NCBI GenBank assembly: GCA_011799875.1
Contig: CM022298.1
Coordinates: 724,872,181-724,936,180, forward strand
Reading direction: 5' to 3'
DNA from: Thinopyrum elongatum
Taxonomy: Eukaryota > Streptophyta > Magnoliopsida > Poales > Poaceae
Length of the DNA: 64,000 bases
The notes beneath the pieces were generated by a model. It saw only the letters and a program-made list of their open reading frames with translations, was not told where the DNA came from and ran no database searches. Both the position numbers and the translations under genes were made by a program. Of the stretch, positions 59,337-64,000 are shown piece after piece. Within the stretch, counting starts at the first letter, position 1, and each line of letters opens with the position of its first letter.

Positions 59337-61119
59337 TGTTGGGGATCGTAGCAGAAATCAAAATTTTTCTACGCATCACCAAGATCAATCTATGGAGTAA
59401 TCTAGCAACGAGGGAGAGGGGAGTGCATCTACATACCCTTGTAGATCGCTAAGCGGAAGCGTTGCAAGAACACGGATGAAGGAGTCGTACTCGTAGCGAT
59501 TCAGATCGCGGTTGATTCCGATCTAAGCGCCGAACAACGGCGCCTCCGCGTTCAACACACGTGCAGTCCGGTGACGTCTCCCACGCCTTGATCCAGCAAA
59601 GGGAAGAAGGAGAGGTTGGGGAAGACTCCGTCCAGCAGCAGCACGACGGCGTGGTGGTGGTGGAGGAGCGCGGAACTCCAGCAGGGCTTCGCCAAGCACT
59701 ACAAGAGACGAGGAGGGAGAGAGGTAGGGCTGCACCGAGGGAGAGAACAATTCATGTGTTGGGCAGCCCCCTAGACCTCAAGTATATATAGGGGGAGGGG
59801 AGGGGCTGCGCCCCCACCTAGGGTTCCCTCCCTAGGGGTGGCGGCAGCCCCCAGATCCCATCTAGGTGGCGGCCAAAAAGGGGGGGAGAGAGGGGAGGCG
59901 CACCAGGGTGGGCCTTAGGGCCCATCTGCCCTAGGGTTTGCCCCCTCCTCCTCTTAGAGGCGCCTTGGGCCTTGGTGGGAGGCGCCCCAGCCCACCTAGG
60001 GGCTGGTCCCTTCCCACTATTGGCCCACGCAAGCCTCCGGGGCTGGTGGCCCCTCCCGGTGGACCCCCGGACCCTTCCGGTGGTCCCGGTACACTACCGG
60101 TGATGCCCGGAACACTTCCGGTGGCCAAATCCTCACTTCCTATATATCAATCTTTACCTCCGGACCATTCCGGTACTCCTCGTGACGTCCGGGATCTCAT
60201 CCGGGACTCCGAACAACATTCGGTAACCGCGTACATACTTTCCCTATAACCCTAGCGTCATCGAACCTTAAGTGTGTAGACCCTACGGGCTCGGGAGACA
60301 TGTAGACATGACCGAGACATCTCTCCGGCTAATAACCAACAGCGGGATCTGGATACCCATGTTGGCTCCCACATGTTCCACGATGATCTCATCGGATGAA
60401 CCACTATGTCAAGGATTCAATCAATCCCGTATACAATTCCCTTTGTCTACCGGTATAGTACTTGCCCGAGATTCGATCGTCGGTATCCCGATACCTTGTT
60501 CAATCTCGTTACTGGCAAGTCTCTTTACTCGTTCCGTAACACATCATCCCGTGATCAACTCCTTGATCACATTGTGCACATTATGATGATGTCCTACCGA
60601 GTGGGCCCAGAGATACCTCTCCATCACACGGAGTGACAAATCCCAGTCTCGATTCGTGCCAACCCAACAGACACTTTCGGAGATACCCGTAGTGCACCTT
60701 TATAGCCACCCAGTTACGTTGTGACGTTTGGTACACCCAAAGCATTCCTACGGTATCCGGGAGTTGCACAATCTCATGGTCTAAGGAAAAGATACTTGAC
60801 ATTAGAAAAGCTTTAGCATACGAACTACACGATCTTGTGCTAGGCTTAGGATTGGGTCTTGTCCATCACATCATTCTCCTAATGATGTGATCCCGTTATC
60901 AATGACATCCAATGTCCATGGTCAGGAAACCGTAACCATCTATTGATCAACGAGCCAGTCAACTAGAGGCTCACTAGGGACATGGTGTTGTCTATGTATC
61001 CACACATGTATCTGAGTTTCCTATCAATACAATTCTAGCATGGATAATAAACAATTATCATGAACAAGGAAATATAATAATAACCAATTTATTATTGCCT
61101 CTAGGGCATATTTCCAACA
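59337..61119 (-). repeat. 3' LTR of nested minus-strand Copia element
   Basis: TGTTGGGG... to ...GGGCATATTTCCAACA, 1,783 bp, the reverse complement of a TGTTGGAAATATGCCC LTR. The reversed TATA box (TATATATA) is at about 59,783-59,790. It is related to, but clearly different from, the forward LTR at 54,649, being richer in GC in its middle. I did not see the four-module GAA/TTC motif here. Confidence 0.93.
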
Positions 61120-61130
61120 GTCTCCCACTT
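61120..61130 (-). other. polypurine tract
   Basis: The minus strand reads AAGTGGGAGAC directly before the LTR start TGTTGGAAAT. It sets the element's orientation. Confidence 0.8.
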
Positions 61131-61416
61131 GCACTAGAGTCAATAATCTAGTTCACATCGCTATGTGATTAACACTTACAGGTCACATCGCCATGTGACT
61201 AACATCCAAAGAGTTTACTAGAGTCAATAATCTAGTTCACATCACTATGTGATTAACACTCAATGAGTTCTGGGTTTGATCATGTTATGCTTGTGAGAGA
61301 GGTTGTAGTCAATGGGTCTGCAACATTCAGATCCTTATGTACTTCGCAAAACTCTCCGTCATATTGTAGATGCTGCTACCATGTTCCACTTGGAGCTATT
61401 CCAAATGGTTGCTCCA
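61131..61416 (-). other. decayed 3' internal end of nested Copia element
   Basis: Includes two copies of a short direct repeat: GAGTCAATAATCTAGTTCACATC with ..TATGTGATTAACACT follows at about 61,137 and again near 61,221. The rest should match the RNase H C-terminal end but no frame is readable. Confidence 0.5.
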
Positions 61417-61740
61417 CTATACATATCCGGTTTTTCTACTCATAGTCATCCGGATAGGTGTAAAAGCTTGCATCGACGTTACTCTTTGCGTCGAACTCTT
61501 TATCACCTCCATAACCGAGAAACATTTCCTTATTCCTCTAAGGATAATTTTGACCGCTGTCCAGTGATCCACTCCTGGATCACTCTTGTACCCCTTTACT
61601 AGACACGTGGCAAAGCACACATCAGGTGCGGTACACAACAAGGCATACTGTACAGAGCCTATGGCTAAGGCATAGGGGATGACCCTCGTCCTTTCTCTTT
61701 CTTCTGCCGTGGTCAAGCTTTGAGTCTTACTCAACTTCAC
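61417..61740 (-). pseudogene. Copia pol remnant, RT-to-RNase H connection
   Basis: The minus-strand frame contains VIPYALAIGSVQYALLC, PDVCFATCLVKGYKSDPG and HWTAVKIILRGIRK, the conserved segment after the reverse transcriptase in Copia Pol, just before RNase H. It is changed from the usual form at several positions and is out of frame with the neighbouring pol pieces. Confidence 0.8.
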
Positions 61741-62254
61741 ACCTTACAACTCAGGTAAGAACTCCTTCTTTGACTGATCTATTTTGAACTCCTTCAAAAT
61801 CATGTCAAAAGGTGTGTGTTCCTTTTGAAAGTATCACCAAGCGTCTTGATCTATCTCTATAGATCTTGATGCCCAATATGTAAGCAGCTTTATCCAGGTC
61901 TTCCTTTAAAATCACTCTTCAAACAACCGTTTATGCTTTCCAGAAATTCCACATCATTTCGGATCAACAATATGTCAATCACATATACTTATCAGAAATG
62001 TTGTAGTGCTCCCACTCACTTTCTTGTAAATACAAGTTTCTTGCAAACTTTGTATAAACCCAAAATCTTTGATCACCTCATCAAAGCGTATATTCCGACT
62101 TCGAGATGTTTGCTCTAGTCCATGGAAGGATCGCTGGAACTAGCATACCTTTTAGCATCCTTAGGATCGACAAAACCTTTCTGGTTGTATCACATACAAC
62201 CTTTCCTCACGAAAAATGGTAAGGAAACTTGTTTTGACATCCATCTGCTAGATT
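61741..62254 (-). pseudogene. Copia reverse transcriptase remnant with altered catalytic motif
   Basis: No long frame, but the catalytic site can be read at 61,974-61,985 on the minus strand as YVID, followed by ILLIRND. The family motif is YVDD, so the first catalytic Asp is replaced by Ile (ATT). This would inactivate polymerase by itself. Flanking stretches near 62,010-62,130 and 62,160-62,250 are RT-like but shifted. Confidence 0.7.
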
Positions 62255-62596
62255 TCATAATCGAAAAAATGCAGCTAATGCTAACATGATTCCGACGGAC
62301 ATAAGCATTGCTACGGGTGAGAAGATCTCATCGTAGTCAACTCCTTGAACTTGTGGAAAACTATTTGCCACAAGTCGAGCTTCACAGACGGTGAAATTAC
62401 CGTCCACGTCCGTCTTCTTCTTAAAGATCCATTTATTCTCAATGGCTTGCCGATCATCGGGCAAGTCCACCAAAGTCCATACTTTGTTCTGATACATGGA
62501 TCCTATCTCGGATTTCATGGCCTCTAACCATTTGTCGGAATACGGGCCCACCATCGCTTCTCCATAGCTCGTAGGTTCATCGTTGTCTAACAACAT
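62255..62596 (-). pseudogene. Copia reverse transcriptase N-terminal remnant
   Basis: Reads EPTSYGEAMVGPYSDKWLEA, then SEIGSMYQNKVWTLVDLP, NKWIFKKKTDVDGN and ARLVANSFPQVQGVDYDE, then IFSPVAM, the N-terminal part of the Copia reverse transcriptase domain. It ends in a stop soon after, and the frame continues badly in 61,741-62,254. The order relative to integrase (to the right) is normal for Copia. Confidence 0.88.
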
Positions 62597-62620
62597 GACA
62601 TCTAAGACAGGATTACCGTA

Positions 62621-63055
62621 CTAATCAGTAGTAGTACATATCCTTGTCAGCCTACGAGGTTTGATAGCAACTTGATCCGAAGCTTCATGATCACCATCAT
62701 TAACTTCCTCTTCAACAGACGTAGGTTCCACAGAAACATCTTTCTGTGTTGCACTACTCTCCGGTTGACGTAAAGGTTCGACAACCTCATCAAGTTCCAT
62801 CTTCCCTCCACTCAATTCTTTCGAGAGAAACTCCTTTTCGAGAAAGGACCTGTTCATAGCGACAAACACTTTGCCCTCGGATCTGAGATAGAAGGTATAC
62901 CCAACTGTTACCTTTGGGTATCCTATGAAGATGTATTTGTCCGCTTTGGGTTCGAGCTTTTTCCGGTTGAAGCCATAAGCATCGCAGCCCCAAACATTAA
63001 GAAAACGACAACTTTGGTTTCTGGCCAAACCAATGTTCATACGGCGTCGTCTCAA
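62621..63055 (-). pseudogene. Copia integrase C-terminal region and spacer
   Basis: Contains VWGCDAYGFNRKKLEPKADK, YIFIGYPKVTVGYTFYL and GKVFVAMNRSFLEKEFLS, the integrase C-terminal segment that follows the catalytic core in Copia Pol, then an acidic spacer (SVEEEVNDGDHEASDQ) before reverse transcriptase. A stop separates it from the RT piece at 62,596. Confidence 0.85.
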
Positions 63056-63290
63056 CGGACTTAGATGGTGCCCTATCTAAAGTGAATGCAGCTGTCTCTA
63101 ACGCATAACCCCAAAATGATAGCGGTAGATCAGTAAGAGACATCGTAGATCGCACCATATCTCATAAGGTTCGATTACGACGTCTGGACACACCATTACT
63201 CTGTGGTGTTCCAGGTGACTTCAACTATGAAACTATTCCACAATGTCTTAAGTGATTGCCAAAACTCATAACTCAGAAATTCTCCCTCGA

Positions 63291-63515
63291 TCAGATCGTA
63301 GGAGTTTGATTGTTATGATGATTCTTAACTTCACTCTGAAATTGCTTGAACTTTTCAAACGTTTCAGACTTGTGCTTCATTAAGTAAATATTCCCATATC
63401 TACTCAAATCGTCAGTGAAGATGAGAAAATAACGATATCCACCGCACGCCTCGATTCTCATTGGATCACACACATTAGCATGCACGATTTCCAACAAGTC
63501 ACTTGCCCGTTTCAT
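63291..63515 (-). pseudogene. Copia integrase core remnant
   Basis: Reads ASDLLEIVHANVCDPMRIEA, then GGYRYFLIFTDDLSRYGN and KSETFEKFKQFQSEVKN. This parallels the forward element's integrase (IHTDVCGPMS...). The first catalytic Asp (in HTDV) is Asn here (HANV), another inactivating change. The frame then ends early. Confidence 0.85.
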
Positions 63516-63646
63516 TGTACCTAAAACGGTGTCTTAGTCATCCTGCCCAAGAGGCATGGCTCGCATGTGTCAAGCGATTCAAAATCAAGTGACTCCAAAC
63601 ATCCATCAGCATGGAGTTTCTTCATGCATTTTATCCCAAAATGACC

Positions 63647-63907
63647 TTAGCGGCAGTGCCACAAGAAAGTGGTACTATCATTACTAACTCTGCATCTTTT
63701 GGCGTCAATATTATGAACATGTGTATTACTATGACCGAGATTCAATGAACCATTCACATAGGGTGCATGACCATGAAAGGTATTATTCATGTAAACGCAA
63801 TAACCATTATTCTCTGTCTTAAATGAATAATCGTATTGCAATGAACATGATCTAATCATATTCATGCTCAACGTAGACACCCGATAACATTTATCTAGGT
63901 TCAACAC
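63647..63907 (-). pseudogene. Copia Gag-pre-integrase remnant
   Basis: Reads MLNLDKCYRVSTLSMNMI, SFKTENNGYCVYMNNTFHG, HAPYVNGSLNLGHSNTHVHN and TTFLWHCR, matching the stretch between protease and integrase in the forward element (NLNNCYLVPALSMNIVS...LWHCR). Stops just at the first zinc His. Confidence 0.85.
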
Positions 63908-64000
63908 TAATCTTGAAAGTAGATGGAGCGTGCGATGGTGATCTTATCAACCTTGGAAACACTTCCAACACACATCGTCACCTCGCCCTCAGCCAGTCTC

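Larger units (their letters stand above)
59337..64000 (-). mobile_element. minus-strand Copia retrotransposon nested in the forward element (3' part)
   Basis: Starts TGTTGGGGATCGTAGC at 59,337, right after integrase codons of the forward element (left target-site candidate TCAAC, 59,332-59,336). It has its 3' LTR (59,337-61,119), polypurine tract and decayed pol on the minus strand, running off the right end. Its 5' LTR and right flank are not visible. Confidence 0.92.

Overview
This window is repetitive DNA from a grass nuclear genome, almost certainly Triticeae (wheat, barley or rye type). The reasons are BARE/Angela/WIS-type Copia LTRs (TGTTGGAAATATGCC... and TGTAGGAGATATGCC... ends), a CACTA (En/Spm) transposon with CACTAGTAGAAA termini and GGTCCCGGTT-type subterminal repeats, and nested insertions. 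I see no intact host gene, no tRNA or rRNA and no CRISPR. Every recognisable reading frame belongs to a transposable element, and all are broken.

Layout. (1) 1-7,668: about 23 head-to-tail copies of a 337-bp repeat, already under way at base 1. (2) 7,669-17,821: a Copia LTR retrotransposon on the minus strand with two LTRs, inserted in the array. (3) 17,822-34,239: about 50 more copies of the 337-bp repeat. (4) 34,240-38,173: a CACTA transposase region (minus strand) and the 5' terminus of that CACTA element. (5) 38,174-44,313: flanking unclassified DNA, a Copia LTR fragment and the start of another Copia LTR, cut by an 81-base run of N (44,314-44,394). (6) 44,395-55,786: the same series again (array end, transposase, CACTA terminus, flank, LTR fragment, LTR start), nearly identical but with far fewer small indels. 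(7) 54,649-59,336: a plus-strand Angela-like Copia element with a clean 5' LTR and gag-pol, cut at integrase by (8) 59,337-64,000: a minus-strand Copia element showing its 3' LTR and decayed pol, running off the window.

Interpretation. I infer that the 337-bp array belongs to the CACTA element. It starts within about 10 bp of the transposase stop codon and takes the place where the 3' half of the transposon should be. The 3' CACTA terminus would lie left of base 1. Copies (4-5) and (6) differ mostly by single-base indels and flank an N gap. This looks like two contig ends over the same locus that were never merged, with the left end unpolished. The real locus may therefore be about 11.4 kb shorter.

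Quality changes along the window. 1-18,650 and 29,380-44,313 are rich in single-base indels. Much of 18,650-29,380 is clean, with units of exactly 337 bp, apart from two inserted noisy blocks that share the same indels. Reading-frame breaks in the noisy parts should not be read as biology. The points most worth a second look are the false-duplication signature, the phase-breaking duplicated blocks in the array, the very large array attached to a CACTA transposase, and heat-shock-element-like motifs upstream of the LTR TATA boxes.
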